This document shows positions 33,646-42,062 of a stretch of 64,000 bases of DNA, in pieces (the first letter of the stretch is position 1; every line of letters begins with the position of its first letter). The notes beneath the pieces were generated by a model. The model ran no database searches. It worked only from the letters and a program-made list of their open reading frames with translations, and had not been told where the DNA came from. Position numbers and translations under genes: made by a program. The stretch covers positions 62,001 to 126,000 of the forward strand of contig NZ_SAYU02000002.1 of assembly GCF_004025965.2 (NCBI RefSeq), in the 5' to 3' direction. This DNA comes from Phycicoccus flavus. Its GTDB lineage: Bacteria > Actinomycetota > Actinomycetes > Actinomycetales > Dermatophilaceae.

Positions 33646-35538
33646 TCAGCCGAGGACCTCGTCGACGAAGCACCAGCGCCAGGCCTCGCCGGGCTCGATG
33701 GAGCGCATGACCGGGTGGCCCGAGCCGCGGAAGTGGGCCGCGGCGTGCTTGCCCTCGGAGGAGTCGCAGCAGCCGACGTGCCCGCAGTCGGTGCACGAGC
33801 GCAGGTGCACCCAGGTGAGCCCCTCGGCCCGGCACTCGGGGCAGCCGTCGGTCTCGCTCGGTGGGTGCGGGGCGCCGTCGTCGACGAGGTGGTCGCAGGC
33901 CCCGACGAGCGGGGTGGGCGGGCGCAGCTCGGCGTCGCGGATGTCGGCGCTGCGGGTCGTGCTCCACACGAGCACGGTCTCCTCGGCGTCGAGCTGTCCG
34001 AGGATGCTCGTCAGCACGTCGTGGTCGACCTCGCCCCGCTCCCGGATGCGCAGCAGCTCGCGGCGCTCCTCGCGGATCATGTCGATGCGGACCCGCGAGC
34101 GCGCCTCGGCCGGGCTCTCCCGGTCCCCGGGGCCGAGGGTGCCGAGCCGCTCCCAGCTGCGGTTGACCCGGTCGGCGGCCTGCTGGTGCAGCACCTGGAG
34201 CACCGCGGGGTCGGCGTCCGGCGCGTCCTCGACCGCCCGCAGCCCCGCGCCGGTCGTCGCGCCGAGGACGGTCGCCTCGGCCAGCGCGTCCTGGCGCGGG
34301 TCGGGGCCGCGCACGTCCAGGGCCCGGGCCAGCGCGGGCAGCGTCGTCCCCTGGAGCAGCAGGGTGCCGACGGTGACGACGAGCGCGACGAGCACGAGCT
34401 CCGGGCGCATCGGGGTCTCCTCGGGCAGCGTCAGCGCCGCGGCCAGGGTGACCACGCCCCGCATCCCCGCCCAGCCGCTGACCAGCGAGTACGCCAGGGC
34501 GTGACGGCGGTCCAGCCGGCCGCGCAGCACGGGGACGAGGTTCTGGCCGAACAGCCACAGCGGCCGCAGGAGCAGGACGGTGACGAGGACGGCGAGCGCG
34601 ACGAGCAGCGTGCGGCCCGTCCCGAGGTCGCCGGTGCGGGTGTCCTGGACGAGCCCCCACACCTGGAGCCCGATGAGGAGGAACACCGCGTTCTCCAGGA
34701 CGAAGGTGACGCTGGACCAGTTGATCCGCTCGGCGAGCCGGGAGGGCGCCGACTGCAGGGTCGTCGAGCGGTGGGCGAGCAGCAGCCCGGCCGTGACGAC
34801 CGCGAGCACGCCGGAGCCGCCGATGGCCTCGGCGGGCGCGTAGGCGACGAAGGGCACGAGGAAGGAGAGCGCCGTGTCGGCGGGCACCTCGGTGAGGTGC
34901 CGGCGCAGCCACCCGATGCCGAGGTAGGCGACGACGCCGACCGCGACGCCCCCGAGGGAGGCCAGGGCCAGGTCGGCGAGCACCGAGGCCGGGGTCACCG
35001 TCTCGGGCACCGGGCCGGCGCCGTGCGCGGCGAGCCCGGCGGCGGCCAGCGCCGTCCGCAGGGTGACGAGCGCGGTCGCGTCGTTGAGCAGGGACTCGCC
35101 CTCGAGGACGGTCGTGATCTTGCGGGGCAGGCCGATCCGGCGGGCGACGGCGGTGGCGGCGACGGCGTCCGGGGGCGCCACGACCGCGCCGAGGGCGATG
35201 GCGAGCGCGAACGGGACGGGCAGGAGCCACCAGACGACGAGCCCGACGCCCAGCGCCGTGAAGAGCACGAGGCCGACGGACAGGCTGAGGATCTTCGACC
35301 GGTAGGCCCGGATGTCGACGAGCGAGGTCGTGAGGGAGGCGGAGTACAGCAGGGGCGGGAGCAGGCCGAAGAGGACGACCTCCGGCGAGAGCCGGACCTC
35401 CGGCACCCCCGGGACGACGGAGAGGACACCGCCGACGACGAGGAGGGCGAGCGGCACCGGGACGCCGCGAGGTCCGACGAGGCGGCTCACGACGATGACG
35501 ACGAGGACGATCGCGACGACGAGCACGGCGGGTTGCAC
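33646..35538 (-). CDS. CPA1 Na+/H+ antiporter fused to a UBP-type zinc finger
   Basis: A 630-residue membrane protein. The first ~420 residues are about twelve helices of a CPA1 exchanger (LLPPLLYSASLTTS, APPDAVAATAVARRIGLPRK, LEGESLLNDATALV with the ion-binding Asp, SGWAGMRGVVTLAAAL). A cytoplasmic helical linker follows, then a UBP-type zinc finger at about 545-625: CDHL, CPECRAEG, LRSCTDCGHVGCCDSSEGKHAAAHFRGSGHPVM, EAWRWCFVDE. It likely exchanges Na+ for H+, with the finger acting as a regulatory or protein-interaction module. GTG 35538 has GACAAT six bases upstream. Confidence 0.92.
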   Translation of the reverse strand: MQPAVLVVAIVLVVIVVSRLVGPRGVPVPLALLVVGGVLSVVPGVPEVRLSPEVVLFGLLPPLLYSASLTTSLVDIRAYRSKILSLSVGLVLFTALGVGLVVWWLLPVPFALAIALGAVVAPPDAVAATAVARRIGLPRKITTVLEGESLLNDATALVTLRTALAAAGLAAHGAGPVPETVTPASVLADLALASLGGVAVGVVAYLGIGWLRRHLTEVPADTALSFLVPFVAYAPAEAIGGSGVLAVVTAGLLLAHRSTTLQSAPSRLAERINWSSVTFVLENAVFLLIGLQVWGLVQDTRTGDLGTGRTLLVALAVLVTVLLLRPLWLFGQNLVPVLRGRLDRRHALAYSLVSGWAGMRGVVTLAAALTLPEETPMRPELVLVALVVTVGTLLLQGTTLPALARALDVRGPDPRQDALAEATVLGATTGAGLRAVEDAPDADPAVLQVLHQQAADRVNRSWERLGTLGPGDRESPAEARSRVRIDMIREERRELLRIRERGEVDHDVLTSILGQLDAEETVLVWSTTRSADIRDAELRPPTPLVGACDHLVDDGAPHPPSETDGCPECRAEGLTWVHLRSCTDCGHVGCCDSSEGKHAAAHFRGSGHPVMRSIEPGEAWRWCFVDEVLG

Positions 35539-35595
35539 GTGCAGATTGTCGCCCCTGGGGCGGGTGCCACGGGACCCGGTGCCCGTGGTGCGGGC

Positions 35596-36201
35596 TCAGG
35601 CGGAGGTGGAGGGCTCGAAGTCGCCGGTGAGGTAGTGCTGCATGCTCGGGCCGATGGCCCCGACGACGACGTCGGGGTCGGCCTGCGCGAGCCCCGGCAG
35701 GCGCACGACGTAGCGGGCGAAGATGTAGCCGGTGAGGCCGGCGCCGAGCATCGCCGAGCGCAGCTCGGCCCGGTCGCCGCCGAGCAGGCGGATGAGGGGG
35801 GTGAGCAGCCGCTCGGTGAGGAAGCGCTGGACCAGCTCGGCCGCCTCGTCCTCGGAGGCGGCGGCGCGCAGCAGCCCGGTCAGGGTCTGGAGGGCCTCGG
35901 GCTCGTCCAGCGTCTCGACGACGAGGGCAGCGAGCCGGTGGCCGACGTGCTGCGGGCCCTCGACGAGCAGCTCGTCGACGATGGTCTCGGGCTCGAAGGG
36001 GAAGTCCACGACCGTGACGAAGAGGTTCTGCTTGCTGCCGAAGTAGTGCGTGACGAGGCGGGTGTCGACGTCGGCCTCTCGGGCGATGCCCCGCAACGTC
36101 GTGCGGGGATAGCCGAGCTCCGCGAACTGGCGCTTCGCTGCCGCGGCGATGTCCTCACGGGTGTGACTTCCCGCAGGGCGTCGCCCTCGAGCTCGTGGCA
36201 C
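35596..36201 (-). CDS. TetR family regulator
   Basis: A 201-residue repressor. The N-terminal TetR helix-turn-helix is DIAAAAKRQFAELGYPRTTLRGIAREADVDTRLVTHYFGSKQNLF; a C-terminal ligand-binding helical domain follows. The start is GTG 36201, nine bases after GGAGGCGAC (Shine-Dalgarno GGAGG). A long palindrome-rich leader lies upstream, consistent with autoregulation. The target is unknown; the antiporter behind it and DUF885 in front are the neighbours. Confidence 0.88.
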   Translation of the reverse strand: MPRARGRRPAGSHTREDIAAAAKRQFAELGYPRTTLRGIAREADVDTRLVTHYFGSKQNLFVTVVDFPFEPETIVDELLVEGPQHVGHRLAALVVETLDEPEALQTLTGLLRAAASEDEAAELVQRFLTERLLTPLIRLLGGDRAELRSAMLGAGLTGYIFARYVVRLPGLAQADPDVVVGAIGPSMQHYLTGDFEPSTSA

Positions 36202-36511
36202 GTCGCCTCCTCCGTCGTCCGCGGCCACGGAAATGCCAGTATGCCGTAACCGAGGGGATCTTTTTATCCCTCGACAGGACCATATCCTGCGGCCGTCCAC
36301 CGAGGGGGTGGGGGTTCGACGAACCTCCCCGGAGGGCAAACATGCAGGTCAGGGCCGGTGCAGCGCCGGATGTGAACCGGACGTGCATTCCCGATGGTCG
36401 CACCACGCGACATTCTGTACACGGCGAATTGCGAACATTCGCAACCGGCGACCCGGGCGGTCGCTCCTGATCCACCGCCACCCGCGGGACCCCCGTGACG
36501 GATGGGACGTC
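36202..36511. promoter_or_regulatory. A/T-richer intergenic region with several palindromes
   Basis: 310 bases without a convincing gene, upstream of the TetR gene and downstream of DUF885. It holds a candidate minus-strand -10 CATACT (36243-36238), a CGAGGG...CCCTCG hairpin with a TTTTTA loop (36251-36273), CAGGA-N5-TCCTG (36275-36289), GGTTCG-A-CGAACC (36313-36325) and TTGCGAA-CA-TTCGCAA (36429-36444). The last two are good TetR-operator-like symmetries. Confidence 0.5.
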
Positions 36512-38197
36512 TCAGGGGGCGAGGACCGCCTCGCGCAGGACGTCCAGACCCACCGACCCGACGTCCAGCGCCCTGCGGTGGAAGTCCGGCAGCGAGAACG
36601 CGTCGCCGTCGCGGGCCCGCACCTGCTCGCGCAGGTCCATCCAGATCCGCTCGCCCACCTTGTAGCTCGGGGCCTGGCCCGGCCAGCCGAGGTAGCGGTC
36701 GAGCTCGAAGCGCAGGGTCCCCTCGTCGTCGCTCGCGTGCGCGCGCAGGAAGGACCAGGCCTTGTCGTAGGTCCACGCGCCCCCGCCGACCTCGGCCGGC
36801 GCCTCGAGGCCGCAGTGGACGCCGATGTCGATGACGACCCGGGCGGCCCGCAGCGACTGGGCGTCGAGCATGCCGAGGTACATCCCGGGGTCCTCGAGGT
36901 AGCCGAGTTCGGCCATGAGGCGCTCGGCGTACAGCGCCCAGCCCTCCCCGTGCCCGCTGACCCAGCACATCATCCGGCGCCAGCGGTTGAGCAGCGTCCG
37001 GCGGAAGATCGTCTGCCCGACCTGGAGGTGATGGCCCGGCACGCCCTCGTGGTAGACGGTGGTGAGCTCCTTCCACGTCGAGAACTCGATGACCCCCTTC
37101 GGCACCGACCACCACATCCGACCGGGCCGGCCGAAGTCGTCGCTCGGACCCGTGTAGTAGATGCCGCCGGTCTGCGTCGGCGCGATCCGGCACTCGATGG
37201 TGCGGACCGGGTCGGGGATGTCGAAGTGCCGGCCGGCGGTGTCGGCGACCGCCTTGTCGGCGCGCACCTGCATCCAGTCCCGCAGCGCCTCGGTGCCGTG
37301 CAGGCGGTAGGCCTCGTCCGCGTCGAGGTGGGCGATGGCGTCGGCCACCCCGCCGCCGGGGACGATGCGCCGCGCGGTCGCCTCCATGTCGGCCGTGATC
37401 CGGGCCAGCTCCTCCTGCCCCCACGCGTAGGTCGCCTCGAGGTCGACGGCGGCGCCGAGGAACTGCCGCGAGGCCAGGCGGTAGCGCTCGACCCCGGCCG
37501 CGTCCGACTCCGGGGCGCGCTCCAGCAGGTCGGCGGCCAGGGCCCGGCCGGCGTCGCGGTAGGCCGTCGCCGCCCCCTCGACCGCGCGCCGGACGTCGGC
37601 GGCCACGGCCTCCCCGAGCGGCGCCCCGCCCGCCGAGGCGCCGGCGAGGAAGGTCGCGAAGTAGCCGTCGGGGCCGGTGAGCGCCTCGCACTGGCGGACG
37701 CACGCCTCGACCTGGCGGCGCGGCGCCACGAGACCCCGGCCGGCCGAGTCGCGCAGGGTCCCCAGGTACTGGTCCAGGGCCCGCGGGACCTCGCCGAGAC
37801 GGCGCGCGACGGTGGCCCACTGCGCGTCGGTGTCGGTGGGCATGAGGTCGAAGACGTCCCGCACGCCCTGGAGGGGCGAGGCGATGACGTTGAGCTGCAT
37901 GCGGTCGTACCCGGCCTCGTGGATCTCGACGGCGAGCCCGAGCCGCTCGCGCATCGCCGCCACGGTGACCCGGTCGACGTCGTCGAGCACCTCGACCCCG
38001 TCCAGCCGGCGCAGCGTGGTGCGGGCCAGCTCGGCGTGGTGGGCGTAGCCGTCCGGCGACAGGTCGTCGATCCGGTCCTCGGACCCCGGGATGCCGAGGT
38101 AGGTCGCCTCGATCGGGCTCGCCGCCACGACGGCGTCGAAGTGGTCGTCGGCGACGGCGTCGACGGGGGTCGGGCTGCGGGGATCCGGCTCGGTCAC
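36512..38197 (-). CDS. DUF885 family putative metallopeptidase
   Basis: A 561-residue soluble protein with the DUF885 metal-binding motif HEGVPGHH at 383-390 and the preceding VPKGVIEFSTWKELTTVY. Glutamates downstream (GHGEGWALYAERLMAELG) would complete the zinc site. No signal peptide is visible, so it is probably cytoplasmic; family members are predicted carboxypeptidase-like enzymes. GTG 38197 follows TAGCGT (38211-38206) by eight bases, supporting a leaderless start. It is divergent from the MOSC gene. Confidence 0.88.
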   Translation of the reverse strand: MTEPDPRSPTPVDAVADDHFDAVVAASPIEATYLGIPGSEDRIDDLSPDGYAHHAELARTTLRRLDGVEVLDDVDRVTVAAMRERLGLAVEIHEAGYDRMQLNVIASPLQGVRDVFDLMPTDTDAQWATVARRLGEVPRALDQYLGTLRDSAGRGLVAPRRQVEACVRQCEALTGPDGYFATFLAGASAGGAPLGEAVAADVRRAVEGAATAYRDAGRALAADLLERAPESDAAGVERYRLASRQFLGAAVDLEATYAWGQEELARITADMEATARRIVPGGGVADAIAHLDADEAYRLHGTEALRDWMQVRADKAVADTAGRHFDIPDPVRTIECRIAPTQTGGIYYTGPSDDFGRPGRMWWSVPKGVIEFSTWKELTTVYHEGVPGHHLQVGQTIFRRTLLNRWRRMMCWVSGHGEGWALYAERLMAELGYLEDPGMYLGMLDAQSLRAARVVIDIGVHCGLEAPAEVGGGAWTYDKAWSFLRAHASDDEGTLRFELDRYLGWPGQAPSYKVGERIWMDLREQVRARDGDAFSLPDFHRRALDVGSVGLDVLREAVLAP

Positions 38198-38269
38198 GCC
38201 TTGGGACGCTACCCGAGCGGCCGCCTCGCGGCCCGGTCGGCGGCGCCGCGACGGTCGTAGGGTGACGGG

Positions 38270-38926
38270 ATGGACGCACGGGTGAGGTCGGTCAACGTCG
38301 GCCGGGGTCGGCGGGACATCGCGAGCCGGGGCCGGGTCACAGGCATTGACAAGCGCCCGGTGGGGTCGGTCGAGGTGCGCGACCCGGGACCGAAGGGCAC
38401 CGGCCTCGGCAGCGGGGTCGTCGGCGACGACGTGCTCAACGGCAGGCACCACGGCGGCAGCGCGCAGGCCGTGTACGCCGTCGCGCGGGAGGAGCTGGAC
38501 CACTGGTCCGGCGAGCTCGGACGCGAGCTCGCCGACGGCACCTTCGGCGAGAACCTCACGACCGAGGGGCTGGACGTCGACGGCGCCCTGGTCGGCGAGC
38601 GCTGGCGGGTGGGGGAGGTCCTGCTCGAGGTCACCGGGCCGCGGACGCCCTGCGCCAACTTCGCCGCCTGGATGGGCGAGAAGGGCTGGGTGCGGCGCTT
38701 CACCGAGCACGGCCGTCCCGGGGTCTACCTCTCCGTGCTGGAGGCGGGGACGGTCTCCGCAGGCGACCCGGTCTCCGTCGAGCACCGCCCGGGGCACGAC
38801 GTCACCGGTCCGCTCGTGCTGCGGGCGTGGTCCGGGGACCTCGAGGCGGCCCGGCGGGTCGTCGACGCCGAGGTCCTCACGCCCCCCGAGCACGAGCACC
38901 TGGTCCGCCGGCTGGCCCGCGGCTGA
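38270..38926 (+). CDS. MOSC domain protein (YiiM-like)
   Basis: A 218-residue MOSC-fold protein. GIDKRPVGSVEVRDPG is followed by GDDVLNGRHHGGSAQAVYAVAREELDHW, GTFGENLTTEGLDVDGALVGERWRVGEVLLEVTGPRTPCANFAAWM (the conserved Cys near 138) and GVYLSVLEAGTVSAGDPVSV. MOSC proteins handle molybdenum cofactor or deliver sulfur; YiiM-type members reduce N-hydroxylated compounds. TAGGGT (38258-38263) is six bases before ATG 38270. A short imperfect tandem repeat follows the stop codon. Confidence 0.9.
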   Translation: MDARVRSVNVGRGRRDIASRGRVTGIDKRPVGSVEVRDPGPKGTGLGSGVVGDDVLNGRHHGGSAQAVYAVAREELDHWSGELGRELADGTFGENLTTEGLDVDGALVGERWRVGEVLLEVTGPRTPCANFAAWMGEKGWVRRFTEHGRPGVYLSVLEAGTVSAGDPVSVEHRPGHDVTGPLVLRAWSGDLEAARRVVDAEVLTPPEHEHLVRRLARG

Positions 38927-39019
38927 CGCCGCGCCCCGGTTGATGCCGAGCCCCGGCTGACGCCGCGCCCCCGGCGCGCGATAGGGGATGGCCGGGGTCC
39001 CGGCGCTACCGTGTCGGTC

Positions 39020-39052
39020 ATGGTCACCACCACGACAGGCGGCCCCCGATGA
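39020..39052 (+). CDS. Ten-codon leader ORF with four consecutive Thr codons
   Basis: ATG at 39020 encodes MVTTTTGGPR and stops at TGA 39050-39052, overlapping the start of the PLP enzyme (ATGA). TACCGT (39007-39012) lies exactly seven bases upstream of the ATG, which would place the transcription start on the A of this codon. It therefore looks like a leaderless coupling or attenuation peptide. Translation is not proved; it could be chance. Confidence 0.45.
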   Translation: MVTTTTGGPR

Positions 39053-40617
39053 CGGTCGACCTGCGCGACATGCTGACGACGACCGAGCGCGTGCTGTGCT
39101 CGAACGGGGACTCGCGGCACACCGTCGGTCCCGGCGGAACGAACCGCTACGGCAACCGCTACGTCCCCGAGCCGGGGCTGCTGTCCTTCGGCTCGTGCAC
39201 GTCCTCGACGATCTCCGAGACCGCCTACGACGCCGCCGACCGGCTGCACGGCTGGATCCGCGCCCTCGGCCCGGACGTCGTCGCCGAGTCCGTCGACGAC
39301 CTCTACGAGCGCGTCCGCGCCGAGCTCGTGTCCAACATCGCGATGACGAGCGCGTCGTCCCTCGACACCGTCCTGTGCCCCTCCGGCACGGACGCCGAGA
39401 TGGTGCCCCTGCTCGTCGGGCTCGCCGAGTCCCGCTCCGTGACCACGGTGCTCGTCGGCGCGTCCGAGGCCGGGTCCGGCACCGCGCACGCCGCCCGCGG
39501 CGACCACTTCGACGCCGTGACCCCCTCCGGCCGCGAGGTCGAGGCCGGCACGCCGGTGGACGCCGAGGTGGCCGGGCGGGTGCACCGCGAGCGGGTGACC
39601 ATCCGCGACGCCGCCGGCGTCCCGCGCGACGAGGCCGACATCGACGCCGACGTGCGGGCTGCAGTCCGCGCCGCGGTCGGGCGCGGCGACCACGTCCTGC
39701 TCCACCTCATCGCGCACAGCAAGACGGGGGTGCACGCCCCCTCGCTCGACCTCGTCGAGGAGCTCGTCCACGCGCACGAGGGCCACGTCGACGTCGTCAT
39801 CGACGCCGCGCAGGGCCGCTTCAGCCGGCACGGGCTCACCGAGTCGCTGCGCTGTGGCTACATCGTCATGGTCACCGGCTCGAAGTTCTTCGGCGGCCCG
39901 CCGTTCGCCGGCGCCGTGCTCGTGCCGCACCGCCGCGCCGGCGGCAGCGCCGTCCCCACCGTCGTCCCGGAGGGCTTCGCCGACTACTTCGTCCCCGCGA
40001 TGCTGCCGCGGTCCTGGCGCGAGGCCCGCGCCTCGCTGCCGCCGGGGCTCGGTCTCGGGGTCCTCATGCGCTGGTGGGCGGCGCTGGCGGAGATCCGCGA
40101 CTACTACAGCGTCCCGGCCGCCCTGCGCCTGGAGGTCCTGCGCCGCTTCCAGCGTGTCGTGCCGGCCATCATCGCCGCCACCGACCACCTCGAGCTCTCG
40201 ACCGTCCCGCCGCCCTCGGACCGCGAGGACGGCACCCGGCTGCTGGAGTCGAACACGACGGTCTTCCCCTTCACCTGCCGCCGCGCCGACGGTGCCCTGC
40301 TCGGCATGGAGCCGCTGCGCGACCTCGCCCGGGCCGTGCGCTTCGGCTCGCCCGACGACGAGCGGCTGCCCGCGGACCTGGCCCGGGTGCGCTGCGAGCT
40401 CGGCCAGCCGGTCGAGCTCGCCGGCGGTGACGTGAGCTTCCCCGTCCTGCGCGTGGCGCTCGGCGGCCGCGACATCATCCGGGCCTGCGTGACGCCGGCC
40501 GCCGGGTCGACCTTCGAGCAGCGGTTGGACCACCTGGAGCGCGACGTGACGCTCGCCCTGCGCAAGGTCGACGCCCTCGTCTCCCTCTCGGACCGGCAGG
40601 AGGCGGTGGCCCGATGA
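39049..40617 (+). CDS. PLP-dependent enzyme, fold type I (class V aminotransferase-like)
   Basis: A 522-residue cytoplasmic protein I do not recognise as a named enzyme. It reads as a fold-type-I PLP protein: FGSCTSSTISETAYDAADRLHGW near 47-69, PSGTDAEMVPLLVGLA near 111-126, VDVVIDAAQGRFSRHGL (PLP-ring Asp about 252), and VTGSKFFGGPPFAGAVLVP with Lys279 as the likely Schiff-base lysine. A C-terminal domain of about 200 residues follows. It is coupled by ATGA to a fold-type-III PLP decarboxylase, so the pair probably makes or breaks one amino acid or amine. The exact reaction is unknown. Its start overlaps a tiny leader ORF. Confidence 0.75.
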   Translation: MTVDLRDMLTTTERVLCSNGDSRHTVGPGGTNRYGNRYVPEPGLLSFGSCTSSTISETAYDAADRLHGWIRALGPDVVAESVDDLYERVRAELVSNIAMTSASSLDTVLCPSGTDAEMVPLLVGLAESRSVTTVLVGASEAGSGTAHAARGDHFDAVTPSGREVEAGTPVDAEVAGRVHRERVTIRDAAGVPRDEADIDADVRAAVRAAVGRGDHVLLHLIAHSKTGVHAPSLDLVEELVHAHEGHVDVVIDAAQGRFSRHGLTESLRCGYIVMVTGSKFFGGPPFAGAVLVPHRRAGGSAVPTVVPEGFADYFVPAMLPRSWREARASLPPGLGLGVLMRWWAALAEIRDYYSVPAALRLEVLRRFQRVVPAIIAATDHLELSTVPPPSDREDGTRLLESNTTVFPFTCRRADGALLGMEPLRDLARAVRFGSPDDERLPADLARVRCELGQPVELAGGDVSFPVLRVALGGRDIIRACVTPAAGSTFEQRLDHLERDVTLALRKVDALVSLSDRQEAVAR

Positions 40618-42008
40618 CCTCGCAGAGCAGTAGCCCGGTCGGGCTCGCGGAGCGTCCGGACACCCCCAGCACCTGGCTGGAGCGGCCGTCCGGCGCGCTC
40701 GTGCGGCGGGTCGCCGACGCCGCCTTGGCCAGTGGGCTCGTCGGCCCCGACGACGGCGCCGTCGTCCTGCACGACCTGGACCTGCTGGACGCCCGGATCG
40801 CCGAGCTGCGGGCCGCGTTCCCGCCGCACGCCGTGCACACCGTTGCGGTCAAGGCCAACCCCGTGCTCGAGATCCTCCGCGCCTGCGTGGCGGCCGGCGC
40901 GGGACTCGAGGCCGCGTCCTGGGAGGAGGTCGCCCTCTCGCTGGCCGCCGGATGCCCGCCCGAGCGGGTCGTCTACGACTCGCCGGCCAAGACCCGCACC
41001 GACATCGCCCGGGCGCTCGCCGCGGGAGTCCACGTCAACGCCGACAGCCTCGACGAGCTCGACCGCGTCATCGAGGTCCGCGAGGACCACCCGGACTCCA
41101 CCGCCACCGTCGGGCTGCGGGTCAACCCGCTGGTCGGCGGGGGCTCCATCCCGGCGACGAGCGTCGCGTCGCCGTCCTCGCGGTTCGGCGAGAAGGTCGG
41201 CGACGACCTCGTCGAGGCTCTCGCCGCGCGGGCCGAGGGCCGGCCGTGGCTGCGCGGCCTGCACTCGCACGTGGGGTCGCAGGGCATGCCGCTGGAGACG
41301 CTCGTCGCCGCTGCCCCGGTCGTCGAGCGGTTCCGCGACGCCGTGCACCGGCGGCTCGGCCACGACCAGCTCGACGTCGTCGACCTCGGTGGGGGCGCGA
41401 CGACGAACTACGTCGGCGAGACCGCCGTCGACCCGCGGGAGCTTGCCTCGCGGATGCGCGAGGCCGCCCCGAGCCTGTTCGGGCCGGACGTCACCCTCGT
41501 CACCGAGTTCGGGCGGGCGGTGCAGGCCAACTGCGGGTGGGCGCTCAACCGGGTCGAGTACGTGAACCGGTCCCTCGCGCAGCCGGTGGCCGTCACCCAC
41601 CTCGGGGCGGACTTCCTCATGCGCGTCGCCTACGTCCCCGGTCACTGGCAGCACCGGATCTCGCGGCTGGCCACCGTCGCCGACGAGCCGGCCGAGGTCG
41701 CCGGCACCGCCCCCGGCACGGACCCGCCCGAGCCGTCGGAGTCGTGGATCGTCAGCGGCCCGCTGTGCTTCGCCGGCGACGTCATCAGCCAGGACGCCCG
41801 CTTCCCGGCCCTCGAGGCGGGTGATTGGCTCGTCATCCACGACACCGGCGCCTACACGATGAGCATGTGGTCGCGGCACTGCAACCGCGGCATGCCGGCG
41901 GTGCTCGGGTACCGCGACGGCGCCGACGGCCCGGTGCTGGAGGTGCTGCGCGAGCGGGAGAGCGCCGACGACGTCGTGCGCCAGTGGTCCCGCGGCGCCG
42001 GTCACTGA
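40614..42008 (+). CDS. PLP-dependent decarboxylase-like enzyme, fold type III
   Basis: A 464-residue alanine-racemase-fold protein related to diaminopimelate/ornithine decarboxylases. The Schiff-base lysine is K80 in TVAVKANPV; the barrel also has LHSHVGSQG (H219), the phosphate-binding Gly-rich DLGGGATTNYVGE and EFGR (298-301, in place of EPGR). The C-terminal domain has GPLCFAGDVIS with Cys385/Asp389 and DTGAYTMSMW (Tyr414). The Glu that follows Cys in meso-DAP decarboxylases (CESGD) is Phe here, so the substrate probably differs from LysA. Its ATG overlaps the stop of the fold-I PLP gene. The hairpin array starts 55 bases downstream. Confidence 0.85.
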   Translation: MTSQSSSPVGLAERPDTPSTWLERPSGALVRRVADAALASGLVGPDDGAVVLHDLDLLDARIAELRAAFPPHAVHTVAVKANPVLEILRACVAAGAGLEAASWEEVALSLAAGCPPERVVYDSPAKTRTDIARALAAGVHVNADSLDELDRVIEVREDHPDSTATVGLRVNPLVGGGSIPATSVASPSSRFGEKVGDDLVEALAARAEGRPWLRGLHSHVGSQGMPLETLVAAAPVVERFRDAVHRRLGHDQLDVVDLGGGATTNYVGETAVDPRELASRMREAAPSLFGPDVTLVTEFGRAVQANCGWALNRVEYVNRSLAQPVAVTHLGADFLMRVAYVPGHWQHRISRLATVADEPAEVAGTAPGTDPPEPSESWIVSGPLCFAGDVISQDARFPALEAGDWLVIHDTGAYTMSMWSRHCNRGMPAVLGYRDGADGPVLEVLRERESADDVVRQWSRGAGH

Positions 42009-42062
42009 CCCTGGCCCGCACGGCCGTCGGTCCGGTCGAGCGCTGGGCGGGGCCACCCGGGC

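Noticed and set aside
36195-36470. 91-codon open frame in the intergenic region upstream of TetR
   Set aside because: It has no ribosome-binding site or promoter, lies across several palindromes, and has no recognisable composition or domain.
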